From: Ovis canadensis | Lineage: Eukaryota > Chordata > Mammalia > Artiodactyla > Bovidae | NCBI RefSeq assembly: GCF_042477335.2 | Contig: NC_091257.1 | Coordinates: forward strand, 46,408,501-46,472,500 | DNA length: 64,000 nt | Reading direction: 5' to 3' | Shown: in pieces, positions 23,801 through 34,207 of the stretch | How the letters are laid out: each line of letters starts with the position of its first letter | How positions within the stretch are numbered: position 1 is the stretch's first letter | The notes under the pieces: generated by a model | What the model saw: the letters and a program-made list of their open reading frames with translations, nothing else | What the model was told of the DNA's origin: nothing | Databases searched by the model: none | Program-made: the position numbers and the translations under genes

Positions 23801-24867
23801 ATCTTTCAGAATTATTTTGGGAATAGTGCCTTAAACAATGATGAACAAAAACATTATTTTTGGACAAAATTGTTTCTTTTTAAAAATTTCATTTTTACTC
23901 ATTTTGGACCTATTTTCTTTATTCAGAAACCAATTTGGATTCACTTCCTCTGGTTGACACCCACTCAAAAAGGACACTTCTGATTAAGACGGTGGAAACC
24001 AGAGATGGACAGGTTGGTATCATTAAATCAAAAAGAAATAATCTTAGGCCAGCATTGATAAGCCTTTAAATCCATAAATCTGTGTCAGATACAGCTAGCT
24101 AATTTGGGAGGTTTCAGTTTCAATCATGTCTCCTAAAAGGAGAATAGTACTTCTTCCAGCCAGTGCCCACATCCAACTAATTATTTGGCTCCTAGATGCA
24201 AAAGTGAGGTAATAGTCTGCCTTTGTCCAAAATTAGTGATTTACTTTGGTGCTTAATTTGAAACAGGAGTACTGTTTCCTTAAGTTACTTCCTAAACTGG
24301 ATTCGTGAGACTGTGTCATGAATTCATATTGACTATGTCAACATTAGGAATGTTTTGATCCTGCACACAGGGCCTTCCCTGGACACTCCTAGACCCTGTC
24401 ATGGTGTGATACAAAGGCATAGCACATGACTAAGTAGTTCCCTAGACCTCTCTGTGCCAGGAAAGACAAGGTCAAAATGTATTGTAATCTTCAAGTAATC
24501 TTCCCTTGCACATCAAATGTACTTACACATTTTAGTATTAATTGTAAATTTTGCTGCTGACAATTATTACGGCACTCTTCACACACACAGTATTTTTAAG
24601 TCATAGCATCCTATTGGATACATATTTTGCCTGTAGGTGAAGAGCATCTTACATATGTCTCTCTCCCCACTCTGTGAGCCTTTTCATACAGAACCAATGT
24701 AATCTTCCAATTTTCACAATAAATTATATCCATATCCTAGGATTTTTCTTTGACAGGCTTTATGGGATCCTTTCTTCATTAGTATGTACTATTGTATTTG
24801 ATTTGAGTTCTATTTTTCTTAACAGGTTATCAACGAAACTTCCCAGCATCACGATGATCTGGAATAA
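17318..24867 (+). CDS. VIM: vimentin, nine coding exons
   Basis: Vimentin is the type III intermediate filament protein of mesenchymal cells; it polymerises in the cytoplasm through coiled-coil dimers. Exons are 17318-17880, 18521-18581, 21196-21291, 21378-21539, 22032-22157, 22696-22916, 23352-23395, 23927-24012 and 24826-24867, all with GT-AG borders. They total 1401 nt, or 466 residues, the usual vimentin length. The head (about 1-95) is Ser/Arg-rich, with Ser39, Ser56-Pro57 and Ser72 at known phosphorylation positions. The rod opens with the helix-initiation motif [19 protein letters not shown] and closes with [10 protein letters not shown] near residue 400. The only cysteine is Cys328 (SLTCEV). 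The tail ends HHDDLE. No frameshift or missing exon is seen, so the gene looks functional. The methionine at 17318 was chosen because the frame upstream has only a non-ATG start and the protein then begins MSTRSV as in other mammals. Confidence 0.98.
18521..18581 (+). CDS. VIM: VIM exon 2
   Basis: 61 nt, residues 188-208 in coil 1B. Acceptor ctgtttcag, donor gttggt. 61 nt is the conserved size. Confidence 0.97.
18582..21195 (+). other. VIM intron 2
   Basis: The largest VIM intron. It carries an antisense Bov-tA SINE (20030-20225) and a small direct repeat of 'tatgaaatctgatca' at 20727-20741 and 20750-20764. Otherwise no feature was recognised. Confidence 0.85.
20030..20225 (-). mobile_element. 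Bov-tA SINE in VIM intron 2
   Basis: Antisense A-monomer ('cgctcagtcgtgtctgactc') followed by the antisense tRNA-like part ('gatcgaacccaggtctcccg', 'agctgagacaca'). It lies well inside the intron, away from both splice sites. Confidence 0.85.
21196..21291 (+). CDS. VIM: VIM exon 3
   Basis: 96 nt, residues 209-240, rod domain. Acceptor aaaacag, donor gtaaga; both junctions phase 0. Confidence 0.97.
21378..21539 (+). CDS. VIM: VIM exon 4
   Basis: 162 nt, residues 241-294, covering the linker 12 region and the start of coil 2. Intron 3 before it is only 86 nt. Acceptor gcctcag, donor gtacag. Confidence 0.97.
22032..22157 (+). CDS. VIM: VIM exon 5
   Basis: 126 nt, residues 295-336 in coil 2. 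Includes the single, redox-sensitive Cys328. Acceptor ccttgacag, donor gtgagt. Confidence 0.97.
22455..22630 (-). mobile_element. Bov-tA SINE in VIM intron 5
   Basis: Antisense copy: diverged A-monomer then 'gatcgaacctgagtctcctg' and 'tttaccgctgagg'. Its right end lies about 65 nt before the exon 6 acceptor. Confidence 0.8.
22696..22916 (+). CDS. VIM: VIM exon 6
   Basis: 221 nt, residues 337-409 plus two bases of Arg410. Ends coil 2 and holds the conserved helix-termination motif [10 protein letters not shown]. Acceptor ttcctgcag, donor gtaggg. Confidence 0.97.
23352..23395 (+). CDS. VIM: VIM exon 7
   Basis: 44 nt, completing Arg410 and encoding residues 411-424 of the tail. Acceptor ttttatag, donor gtaagc. 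Confidence 0.96.
23420..23555 (-). mobile_element. tRNA-derived SINE in VIM intron 7
   Basis: T/A-rich start, then 'gaccagggattgaacttggg' and 'ctgccagggaattccc', antisense to the tRNA-like head. Begins only about 25 nt after the exon 7 donor. Confidence 0.75.
23927..24012 (+). CDS. VIM: VIM exon 8
   Basis: 86 nt, residues 425-453 of the tail. Acceptor ttattcag, donor gttggt. Confidence 0.97.
24826..24867 (+). CDS. VIM: VIM exon 9 (coding part)
   Basis: 42 nt encoding residues 454-466 ([13 protein letters not shown]) and the TAA stop at 24865-24867. Acceptor cttaacag. Confidence 0.97.
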   Translation, partial: VINETSQHHDDLE

Positions 24868-25186
24868 AAACTGCACATACTTCGTGCAGCAAAATACTAC
24901 CAGCAAGAAGGAAAAAAAATCCATATCTTAAAGAAACAGCTTTCAAGTGCCTTTCTGCAGTTTTTTCAGGAGCGCAAGATAGATTTGGAATAGGAATAAG
25001 CCCTAGTTCTTGAACCAACACCCATAAAAGATTTAGAAAAAAGTTTACAACATAATCTAGTTTACTGAAGACGCCTTGTGCTAGAATACTTTTTAAAAAG
25101 TATTTTTGAATACCATTAAAACTGCTTTTTTCCATCAAGTATCTGACCAACTTGTTTCTGCTTCAATAAATCTTTGGAAAATTCTG
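24868..25186 (+). other. VIM: VIM 3' UTR
   Basis: About 320 nt from the stop to the expected cleavage site, 15-20 nt after the AATAAA at 25165-25170. The AT-rich 3' UTR near the poly(A) signal looks like that of other mammalian VIM genes. Confidence 0.85.
25165..25170 (+). terminator. VIM: VIM poly(A) signal AATAAA
   Basis: Canonical hexamer in 'cttcaataaatctttgg', followed by a T/G-rich stretch. Cleavage is inferred at about 25182-25186. Confidence 0.9.
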
Positions 25187-25745
25187 TTGGTATCTTACTT
25201 ATTTGATAATATCTAAATAATTCACTAAATTTCATGAGAATATTTATGTTTTGGTTAAGTATTTTTTGGTCAAGAATTGGACCAAGTATTTATTGGTCAA
25301 ACTGCCACAAAATCAAGGTTAGGTTAACTTGAGAAATTCAACTTTATGCTTGAAACTGAGTTTTGGTCATTTTAGGTAGACCTTGCTTCTTTGCAATTCA
25401 GTTGCTTTTTAAACTTACAAATAGATGTTATAAAATAACTTGCAGTGACACTAGGTCTTTTCATAAAATGAGTTCAGCTAGGTCCATATCCATGTGTGAG
25501 TCCAGTTCTAACAAACAGACATCCTAAAGCGAAAAACCTGACCAAAACGAAAACTGCATTTTGTTATGTGCAGCATGAGTGGCACAAACTCTACTATGGG
25601 GGTTAAAGCGTAGACAACAGCCAGGATGTAAGGGCTGCATCTTCCATTAGCAACATAGAGATGGAACAAATTCATTTAGTTTCGACACCAGAAACTACCC
25701 AGGTTTTCGGTGTGTATAACTATATGTGATGCCTAAATGTATATA
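25187..25745. other. downstream flank of VIM, unassigned
   Basis: AT-rich, with no repeat or gene recognised. Confidence 0.4.
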
Positions 25746-25960
25746 TCTGCATGCATGCGTGAGCTCAGTCATGTCCGACTCTGCGACCCCATGGGCTGTA
25801 GCACTCCAGGCTCCAGTATCCATGGGATTTCCCAGGGAAGAATAACTGGAGTGGATGGCCGTTTCCTACTCCAGGGGATCTTCTTGACCCAGGGATGGAA
25901 CTATGTCTCCTTGCATTGGCTAGAAGATTCTTTCCCACTGAGTTACCTGGGAAGCCCAAA
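25746..25960 (-). mobile_element. Bov-tA SINE
   Basis: Antisense: 'gagctcagtcatgtccgact' at the left and 'gagttacctgggaagccc' (tRNA-like head) at the right. Confidence 0.85.
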
Positions 25961-26204
25961 ATGCATTTGTATAACATATATCTACTTACAGATATGTTTA
26001 AAGACTTGTGCTTGAGGAACTGATGTTAGACACACAATAAAGGAAAATTCTTACCTGTTCCTTGGGCAATAAAATTGACAAGTGGTAGAATGATGCTAAT
26101 TTCTAGTCAGCTTTCAAAATCTAGGGCAATAAGCATGAAGTGCTATGGTCATGAAAAGCTTCCTATAGGTCACATAATGTGAGCAGAGTTTAGGAAGAGG
26201 GATA

Positions 26205-26476
26205 AAGTAAAGTGAAAGTGAAGTCTCTCAGTCGTGTCCGACTCTTAGCGACCCCATGGACTGCAGCCTACCAGGCTCCTCCGTCCATGGGATTTTCCAG
26301 GCAAGAGTACTGGAGTGGGTTGCCATTGCCTTCTCCAATGCATGAAAGTGAAAAGTGAAAGTGAAGTCGCCCAGTCGTGTCCGACCCTCAGTGACCCCAT
26401 GGACTTCAGCCTTCCAGGCTCCTCTGGCCATGGGGTTTTCCAGGCAAGAGTCCTGGAGTGGGGTGCCATTGCCTTC
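26205..26476 (-). mobile_element. Bov-A2 SINE (dimeric)
   Basis: Two antisense A-monomers, each starting with 'agtcgtgtccga' and ending at 'gccattgccttct', joined by 'gaaagtgaaaagtgaaagtg'. Confidence 0.88.
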
Positions 26477-26664
26477 TAAAGTTTAGATAAATAAAAGAGG
26501 GAGGGTTTGGCCTGGAAGCAGTATGAGTTCTAATGGTCCATTGTGTGTCCTGGAGGAAAATTTCCTCTCTGTAAGAAGTTCCTAGACTTCTTTAAGTCCC
26601 AATTTCCTGTATTACTGTGATTCCCTCTTCTCCAAGAATGCTATGATAGGCTTTCCTTGTAATT

Positions 26665-26790
26665 ATTTTATTTATTTCTTTTCTGGCCACTCAGCATGAG
26701 GGATCTTAATTCCTCAACCAGGAATGGAACTCACGCCTCCTGCAGGAGAAGTGCAGAGTCCTAACTACTGGTCTATCAGGGAAGTACCTC
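26665..26790 (-). mobile_element. tRNA-derived SINE, antisense
   Basis: 'ttctggccactcagcatgag', then 'aaccaggaatggaactcacg' and 'ctatcagggaagtacc'. Confidence 0.65.
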
Positions 26791-28234
26791 CCTGTAATTT
26801 TTAAGTGCTTACATCTATCTCTCTGTAGAGTTGACGGAGGAGAAAGTAAGATGGTTTACACTTTGTTTACTCAAATGCCAGGCACTGTGCTAAGTAACAT
26901 AAGCTATGATTTTCATCTGTGTGAGTAAACAAAGAATTGGCCTAGGAAGTGACCCCTAGTCAAGTTGCTTTACATCCTAGTCTGCGTGGGATGGTCTTGG
27001 TTTATGCTTACTGATTAAAATGCCCCCTTTTCAGGCTCACAAGTGTACTAATTTGAACAATAGATTCCACCTATTGGTCATCCTACCCTTAGCATAGTAT
27101 CACAGGAAAAGGTATTACTGCTGTGATTCCTGGAGTAGTCCTGCACCCCATACCTCACCCCACCCCCGTATCTGAACAACTGACGTGTGTATCACCAGAG
27201 GAAATATCCAGGTGCTTGGACCCTGAAGAAACTTTATTTGATTTTTTGTTGCTGTTGTTCTTTAGCCATTTTCATCACATCCCTCTCAGCCTCCTAGCCA
27301 TATTTTTCCTGTCTCATCATTCGTACCCTACCTTTGGCTTAGGATCATGCAGGGAAGACACCAGGCTCACACTGGTTTTCTTCAAGCATATAACTTTCAT
27401 ATTAATAAACAAATAAAGCTTAGTTTCCCTTGTGTCCCCCCACCCCTGGGGAAAAGGAACCAAGATGACAAGTTCTGCTAAATATCTTGAGACTAGTGGG
27501 TTCCCCACCTTCAAAATTCCCTTACAGCTCTTTCTAAAAATCATGTCCCTGAAATGAAAGATGAGCTCATCTCCCTTATCTCCAACTGTCAGAAACCAGC
27601 CTTTAGTGGAAAAAAAAAAAACCCTAGGGCCCACATTATAGGAATTCAAATCTATGTAAGTCTTTTTAATTTTTATCATCAGTCCTACTGTTAGTGTTGT
27701 CCTTACCTTCAACTTTGAAAAACTAATAAAAAGAAAGGATGTTCTCACCACTACAATGAAACAAAGCTGAATGCTTGGTTCTTTTATGCATAACATTAGA
27801 TTAAAGGAGGTTAAAAAAAGATAGTAGGGGATGGGGAGAAGAGAATGATGCATAAAGCGTGAAGTCTCGGGAAAGTGACCAAGGGGATGGTGCAGTCTGT
27901 GGAAATAAGGTGAAAATTAAGTCTTTCTGAGGTTTCTCACCATGGTGACAGATGGAAGAGGTGGCTGGTGACTGAGACGAATGGTCTGACTCAGTTACAG
28001 CATGTCTGACGTGAGCCCCACCTCCCCACGCCCAGCCTCTGACAAAGGAGCTAGGAGACAATCTCATTCCCAAGGCTGCGGACCGAGTGGGGAGGTGGGT
28101 GTGAGGTGAGGGGGAGCGGCAGGGGGATAGTAGCTTCCCCTGGTTTCTTCCTGAAGAAAACAAGGTTGAGGCAGACACTTTGCCCCAAAGAAGGCTCTCA
28201 CTCCAACCTGCCAGGCTTCAGCTAAAAAAAGGGT
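26791..28234. other. intergenic, nothing firm
   Basis: A MIR-like scrap ('gccaggcactgtgctaagta') lies near 26877. The 178-residue antisense frame at 27317-27853 has no recognisable domain and looks spurious. Confidence 0.4.
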
Positions 28235-28620
28235 CTCCATATATCCACTGGGGCGGGGCATAACAAAGTACCACAGAACAGGTGGCTTCAACTACAGAAA
28301 TGAATTTTCGCACAGTTCTGCAGGCTGGACATCCAAAGTCAAGCTACCAGCAGTGTTGGTTTCTTCTGAAAACTCTCCCCTTAGATTATCTCTTCTTATA
28401 AGGAAACCAGTCATAATGGATTATGAACCACCTGTAGGACCTCATTTTATTTGAATCACCTCTTTAAAGACACTATTTCCAAATACAGTCACATTCTGAG
28501 TTAATGTAGGATTAAGACACCAACCTAAGAATAGCAGAAGGGGTTGGTGGGGGAGGGGGGAGTACCTTGGGACAAAGAACACAAATTCAGCCCTTAACAG
28601 GGTCACTGTTAAACACTGGG
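28235..28620 (-). mobile_element. MLT1/MaLR-type LTR, antisense
   Basis: 'gcataacaaagtaccacaga', 'gcacagttctgcaggctgga', 'tatttccaaatacagtcaca' and 'attctgagttaatgtaggat' are in the order expected for an antisense MaLR LTR. Confidence 0.6.
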
Positions 28621-29084
28621 AGACCATTCTCCTTGTCTGTATTTGAAATAGGTCTGTGATGGAGGCCTGCAAAAGGCCCTAAGTTTGCAAAGTCACTGAT
28701 GGTGAATACACTGCTTAAAGATTTGTGGCCACATGTGACTGGTCAATTCTCTGGTTTTTTTTTAAATACCCTCTCATGGTAGAGAACAATTTGAGATAAA
28801 TGCTCTGGAGACTTGCTCCACACAGTTATCCTATAAGGTGAGTATTTCTTTTAGGGCACAGTAGAAGGTGAGCAGACAACAATGGAAGGCTCTGGGGGAG
28901 TCAACAGAATCTAATAGGCTGCTCTCAGATGAAGATTCTCTTCAGTCCAAGAAGACCAGTTTAAAGCTACAGACTCATAGGAAGTTCAAGTTCCCTGTAT
29001 GTGTCAGGCGCTCACTGGGTGTTGGCTGGACAATCACAAAGTCAGTTCCCTTATTGAGTTCATAGTCTACCCATAACTGGAGAA
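28621..29084. other. intergenic, nothing recognised
   Basis: No feature could be supported. Confidence 0.35.
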
Positions 29085-29241
29085 CAAAGCTATGTACTGA
29101 ATGGTCATGTCCCCTCCTCAAATTCATATGTTGAAATCCTAACCCCCAGCATGATGGCTTTAGGAGGTGGGGCCTTTGGAAGGTGATTAATTTATTGTGG
29201 GAGGTAATTCATGAGATGGAGCCCTCTTGAATACCTTAGTA

Positions 29242-29278
29242 TTATAAGGGTACTAATAAGGGATTAGTACCCTTATAA
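29242..29278. repeat. perfect 16-bp-arm palindrome inside MLT1
   Basis: TTATAAGGGTACTAAT at 29242-29257 and ATTAGTACCCTTATAA at 29263-29278 are exact reverse complements with a 5-nt spacer. Confidence 0.9.
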
Positions 29279-29352
29279 AAAGACACAGAGAGCTTGCTTT
29301 CCCTTTATTCTATGTTCCACCCCATGAGGATACAAAGAGAAGCCCTATAGAG

Positions 29353-29670
29353 AAGGGGTCCCCAAGCCCTGGTCTGTGGACAAGGGCCAGGCCTGTTAGG
29401 AACCAGGCTGTAAGGCAGGAAGTGAGCAGCAAGTGAGCAAGCAAAGCTTCATCTGTGTTTACAGCCACTCCCCATTGCTAGCATTATGGCCTCCTCTCAG
29501 ATCAGTGGTGGCATTAGATTCTCATAAGAGGGATCTAGGTTGCATGCTCCTTATTATGAGTATCATCCCAAAACCATCCTTGCCCCTTCCCCCGACCCCA
29601 GATCCATGGAAAAAAATTGTCTTCCTTGAAACTGGTCCCTGGTGCCAAAAAGTTGAGGACTGCTGATCTA
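29353..29670 (+). mobile_element. DNA-transposon-like mammalian repeat
   Basis: Begins 'aaggggtccccaagccctgg' and ends 'aagttgaggactgctgatct', partly inverted termini. Contains 'cctgttaggaaccaggctgt'. I recognise it as a common mammalian MITE-like repeat but cannot fix the family name. Confidence 0.5.
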
Positions 29671-29715
29671 GAGGAAACAGGTTCTCATCAGACACCAGAT
29701 TTGCTGGTGCCTTGA

Positions 29716-30034
29716 TCCAACCAGTCCATTCTGAAGGAGATCAGCCTTGGGATTTCTTTGGAAGGAATGATGCTAAAGCTGAAACTCCAGTACTTTTGCC
29801 ACCTCATGTGAAGAGTTGACTCAGTGGAAAAGACTCTGATGCTGGGAGGGATTGGGGGCAAGAGGAGAAGGTGACGACAGAGGATGAGATGGCTGGATGG
29901 CATCACTGACTCGATGGATGTGAGTCTGAGTGAATTCCAGGAGTTGGTGATGGACAGGGAGGCCTGGCGTGCTACAATTCATGGGGTCGCAAAGAGTCGG
30001 ACACGACTGAGCGACTGAACTGAACTGAACTGAT
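29716..30034 (+). mobile_element. BovB LINE 3' fragment
   Basis: Starts in 'caaccagtccattctgaagg' and ends 'gagcgactgaactgaactga', the standard BovB 3' terminus. Flanking 'ttgatc / ctgatc' may be the target duplication in MLT1. Confidence 0.8.
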
Positions 30035-30379
30035 CTTGGACTTCCAGCCTCCAGAACTGTGAGAAGTAAATTTCTATTGTTTGAGTCCCCAGTCCATGGT
30101 ATTATGTTATGACAGTCTGAACTGACTAAAGCAAACAGGGGGTGTTGTTATGAGGTGTTGGATGCATTTTACTTTACAGATGTTGCAAAGCAGCTACACA
30201 GGTCACTTCACATCCATTTAGCTCTCCTTAAGCTGACCTAACCAGGAGAAGGGTCTTGTTCTGTCCTTGGCATTCAGACTGTGGCTTCTCGTCTTTGATG
30301 TTGATCTTAACTTGACATGGGCCCCGTCTCTCCAGAATATGAAACTTCCCTCTATTTTCCTTTATCACATTAATTGCAA

Positions 30380-30602
30380 ATTTTATCATTTATTTGGCTG
30401 TATCGGGTCTTAGCTGCGGCATGCAGGAGTTTCACTGCATCGTGGGATCTTTCGTTGCAGCACATGGACTCTCTAGTTGTGGCAGGTGAGCTCAGTAGTT
30501 GCTCTGCAGCATGTGGGATATTAGTCATCTGAGCAGGCATCAAACACACATCCCTTATGCTGCAAAGCAGATTCTTGACCACTAGAACACCAGGGAAGTC
30601 CT
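30380..30602 (-). mobile_element. CHR-type SINE, antisense
   Basis: 'tttggctgtatcgggtctta' through 'ctcagtagttgctctgcagc' to 'aacaccagggaagtcc'. Confidence 0.7.
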
Positions 30603-32305
30603 AATTGTAATTACACTATTTCGTAATGTTGGTTTAAAGGTCTTTGTCTGCTAATGTCAATATGTGAATCACATATTATTTTTGTTTATAGGGTCTGTTT
30701 TCTCTTTGGGTTTTTGTTTTGGGGTTTTGATTATTTTAACCTGCCTCATTATTTTTTACTGGATACTGAAGATTTTAAATGATGCTTGTTTAGGCTCTGA
30801 ACAATATTTTCATTCTCTAAAAATGCAGAGAAGTCTTCTTTTCATAGGCAAATAGAGTACTTGCGTGTCATCTTAATCCTGGTAAGACTGTTTTAACTTT
30901 TTGTTAGTCTTTGACTATTTTAACCCCATCACCTTAGTTCTGGTCCTCATCTCTCAGGTGTGATCCTTGGCCTCAGGATGGGACATTTCTGAACCTCAGC
31001 TACAGCCTGCATGTGTTTCCCAAAGCCCTTCCACTTCGGCAGAAACTCTGGCCTCCGTTTCTCCAGAACTATGCAGGTGTTGAAATCTCTGCCCAGCTTT
31101 TAGTTTCCCTGCTACTATTTTCTGCTGGGTTTCTTTAAATCTCACCCTGAACATATACAGCTTTGGAGGTGGCCAACAATTTGAATGTTTCTCTGTCAAC
31201 TTAGCCCAGAAAGAATACGATTTTATGTTTGCAGTCTCTCCCTCATTTTGACATTGCCTTCATGGGAAAAACCAAGTGACTGTGGGTTTCACTTTGGAAT
31301 CTTTGTTTCTCCCAAGGGATATAGCCATTAATCTCCATTCTTGACTGTATTGGTTGCCCTCAAAACATTTACACAGTTGCTTGCATGTGTGTATGTGTGT
31401 GTGTATGTGTTTACTCCAGCTATTACAGTTTTTTTCATGGAGAAGACGGGCACTCAGTTATCAGTTGCCACTATGACTGATACAATTGTAAAACTCAGCA
31501 GCTTACAACAATAATTTATTTTTCTGTGGGTTGAGCAAGCTCAGCCAGGGAGCCTGCAACTACCGTCAGGTGGTATCCAAGGCTGGGGTCATCTGAAGCC
31601 CTGATTGGACTTGACATAGAATATGACTTATTCATTCTTAAGTCTCTTCCTTCAGTGTTCCAAGGCCTCTTTCATTTTCCATATATTGTCTCATAATCCA
31701 TGGTTTAGGCTTCTAACAGCATGGTCTGAGGACAGTAATGCTTTTTACCGTGTGACTCACTGCTAAGAGCCAGGAAGCACAAATGTCCAGGTTTGATAAG
31801 AAATATGTCTGTAAATAACACAGCGTAATTTCCACTGCACTCCATCAGTCAAATCAGTCACAGAGACCACCCAAATTCAAGGGTGGAGAAATAGACTCCG
31901 CCTCTCAAGGTGAGACTGGCAAGGTCATATTAGAGAAGAGCATGTGGAATGAGAGAATGTTGTAGCCATCTTTGGAAAATACAGATTGCCATAGAGTTTG
32001 AAATCAAAAGTCCCAATCAAAACTGGCTTAAGATGATAGAGAAAATCTGAATAATCGTTCTTAAAAGAAAACATTAAGAACAGATTCCCAGCAGTTGAAT
32101 TCCACCAAACGTGTAATGGATACATTCCAAATCATCACAAACACTTTCAAATCATAAAAATAAGAGAAACTTTTCTAACTATTTATATGAATACAGCACA
32201 ATCTTAATCCCCAAACTAGACAAAGACCCAGTAGAGACAAACACTACTGGTCAACATTATTCATGGATAGAGATATAAATATCCTCACAAAACATCAGTG
32301 AACCC
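30603..32305. other. intergenic, possible old LTR debris
   Basis: 31440-31900 ('aactcagcagcttacaacaa') resembles antisense MaLR-type LTR sequence, but weakly. A gt-rich run lies at 31385-31411. No gene. Confidence 0.35.
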
Positions 32306-32690
32306 AACTTGTGTTGGCTGAGGTTCTCTGAACAGCCAAAGATGGAATTAGGTGTACAAGAGATTTATTCTGATGGACAAATAGGAAGACATAAGAAGAG
32401 ATATGTGAGCTTTTAGGTTGCAATACAGGCATGACAGTAGTGAAAGGAGAGAGAAGGATGGAATAGTAGGGGCAGTCTCAGATGCAGTGCAGATTTAAGA
32501 AAGTTTTAGGAGATCCTAGGGAAGGTCCACAAGTCAGTCGGGGCTGCTTAGAGGAGTCCCTGTCCCACAGGAATGGATCAGTGCTAGTATCTTTACCGTG
32601 TTCAGTCACTGGTTTGGGAGCAGCCCAGGGGAAGTGTGTCCTTGACTCAAATGAGGTGGTGAATCCAGAGGGATGATAGTGGGGCTATCA
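32306..32690 (-). mobile_element. possible ERVL-type LTR, antisense
   Basis: 'tacaagagatttattctgat' near the left and the following layout resemble antisense ERVL-family LTRs. Identification is by eye only. Confidence 0.35.
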
Positions 32691-32732
32691 ATTATGTTCT
32701 TTGAACCAGGAAATGGAAGTGATGTGTTTTCC

Positions 32733-32862
32733 TTGTTGTTATTCAGTCGCTAAGTGATGTCTGACTCTTTGCCACCCCATGGGACTGCAGCACACCAGTC
32801 TCCTCTGTCCTCCACTATCTCCTGAAGTTTGCTCAAATTATTCTCCATTGAGTCAGTGATGC
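32733..32862 (-). mobile_element. BovB LINE 3' end, antisense
   Basis: 'gttattcagtcgctaagtga', 'ctcctgaagtttgctcaaat' and 'cattgagtcagtgatgct' are the antisense BovB 3' end. Confidence 0.75.
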
Positions 32863-33129
32863 TATTTTATACAAATCAGACAATATATTCTAAAAACATA
32901 TTTATGTATTCTAAACCTATAAAAAATAATAAATGTTGAATACAGCTCAGGGATATGATATTATTTTAATATTAAAAATTGATTAACATAATTTAACATT
33001 TTAACATATTAAAGGAGAAAATCATATGATCCACTTAATAGATTTTTAAAAATCCATAAAGGTCAACCTCTAATTATTATAAAAACTTTTACAAAAATAA
33101 GAATGTACAGGCTGTTTCTTAACTCAATG

Positions 33130-33402
33130 CTATACTATGCTAAGTCACTTCAGTCGTGTTCGACTCTGTGCGACCCCATAGACAGCAGCCCACCAGGCTC
33201 CCCCATCCCTGGGATTCTCCAGGCCAGAATACTGGAGTGCGTTGCCATTTCCTTCTCCAATGCATGAAAGTGAAAAGTGAGAGTGAAGTTGCTCAGTGGT
33301 ATCCGACTCTTCAGGACCCCATGGACTGCAGCCTACCAGGCTCCTCCGTCCATAGGATTTTCCAGGCAAGAGTACTGGAGTGGGGTGCCATTGCCTTCTC
33401 CG
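33130..33402 (-). mobile_element. Bov-A2 SINE (dimeric)
   Basis: Two antisense A-monomers (starting 'ctaagtcacttcagtcgtgt' and 'gaagttgctcagtggtatcc'), ending 'gccattgccttctcc'. Confidence 0.88.
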
Positions 33403-33773
33403 TCTTAATTCAATATGAGATAGCTATTAGAAACCAAGAGTAAACATAAAAAACGATGGTGAAATAATTATTATTCTTTTTAAGATCAAGAAAAACAAAG
33501 ATACCTCTATCCCTGCGCCTATCCAACACTGTACTATAGGAAAAAGGAGAGACAAAGTAATAGAAAAAGATAAAACTGTCATTAATTGCAAACAATATCA
33601 TTGCTTATTTAGAAAACTCCAAACTATTTACAGACAAATTATGCACAAAGCAAAGCAATGGGCTGAGAAGAAATAAGATTCTCTCTGAGGTAAGATAAAC
33701 ACTGCATTAGAAAGATATGTCTTACCAGATGGGCTACAGTAAAATATGATGGTGTAGTACCGGTGTAAAGATG

Positions 33774-33888
33774 GACATCAAGAGAATATAATGGAGTATC
33801 CCAAATAAACCCATGGCTCTCATCCTCTCCTTCCCCCGATGAGATCCATGGGTTCATTTGGGATACTCCATTATGCTCTCTTGATGTC
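33774..33888. repeat. near-perfect 51-bp foldback hairpin
   Basis: 33774-33824 and 33838-33888 are inverted repeats of 51 nt with four mismatches, around a 13-nt pyrimidine loop (ctctccttccccc). Weaker pairing continues about 9 nt outward on each side. The transcript of either strand would form a long stem. No known repeat family was recognised in it. Confidence 0.9.
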
Positions 33889-33927
33889 TGTCTCTACTAG
33901 GATTGACATATATACACTGTGTGTGTG

Positions 33928-34130
33928 CGTGTGCATGCTCAGTCGTGTCCGGCTCTTTGCAACCCTATGGACTGCAGCCCACCAGGCTCCTCTGTCCATG
34001 GGACTCTTCAGGCAAGAATACCGAAGTGGGTTGCCCTGCTCTTCTCCAGGAGATCGTCCCGACTCGGGGATTGAACCCGTGTCTCGTATGCCTCCTGCAT
34101 TGGCAGGCAGTTCTTTACCACTAGCACCAT
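33928..34130 (-). mobile_element. Bov-tA SINE
   Basis: Antisense: 'gctcagtcgtgtccggctct' to 'ttctttaccactagcaccat'. It abuts an L1 tail on its right. Confidence 0.82.
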
Positions 34131-34207
34131 CAGCTGATTCACACTGTTGTACAGCAGAAACCAATGTAATATTGTAAAGTAATTAGACTCCAATTTAAAA
34201 AAAAAAC
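34131..34207 (+). mobile_element. L1 3' tail
   Basis: 'cagctgattcacactgttgt', 'gtacagcagaaaccaatg', then 'gactccaatttaaaaaaaaa'. Confidence 0.65.

Larger units (their letters stand above)
29085..30136 (+). mobile_element. MLT1 LTR split by two insertions
   Basis: Left part 29085-29352 ('aaattcatatgttgaaatcc', 'ggaggtggggcctttggaag'), a middle piece at 29671-29715 ('caccagatttgctggtgcct') and the right part 30035-30136 ('ggacttccagcctccagaac' to 'ctgaactgactaaagc') together make one LTR. A repeat at 29353-29670 and a BovB piece at 29716-30034 were inserted into it. Confidence 0.75.

Noticed and set aside
27317..27853. 178-residue antisense frame
   Set aside because: No recognisable domain, no promoter, codon use unlike VIM, and the sequence is ordinary AT-rich intergenic DNA.
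33900..34200. SINE arrays as a CRISPR-like array
   Set aside because: Repeats are dispersed SINE copies of differing length and orientation, without regular spacers, in a mammalian genome.
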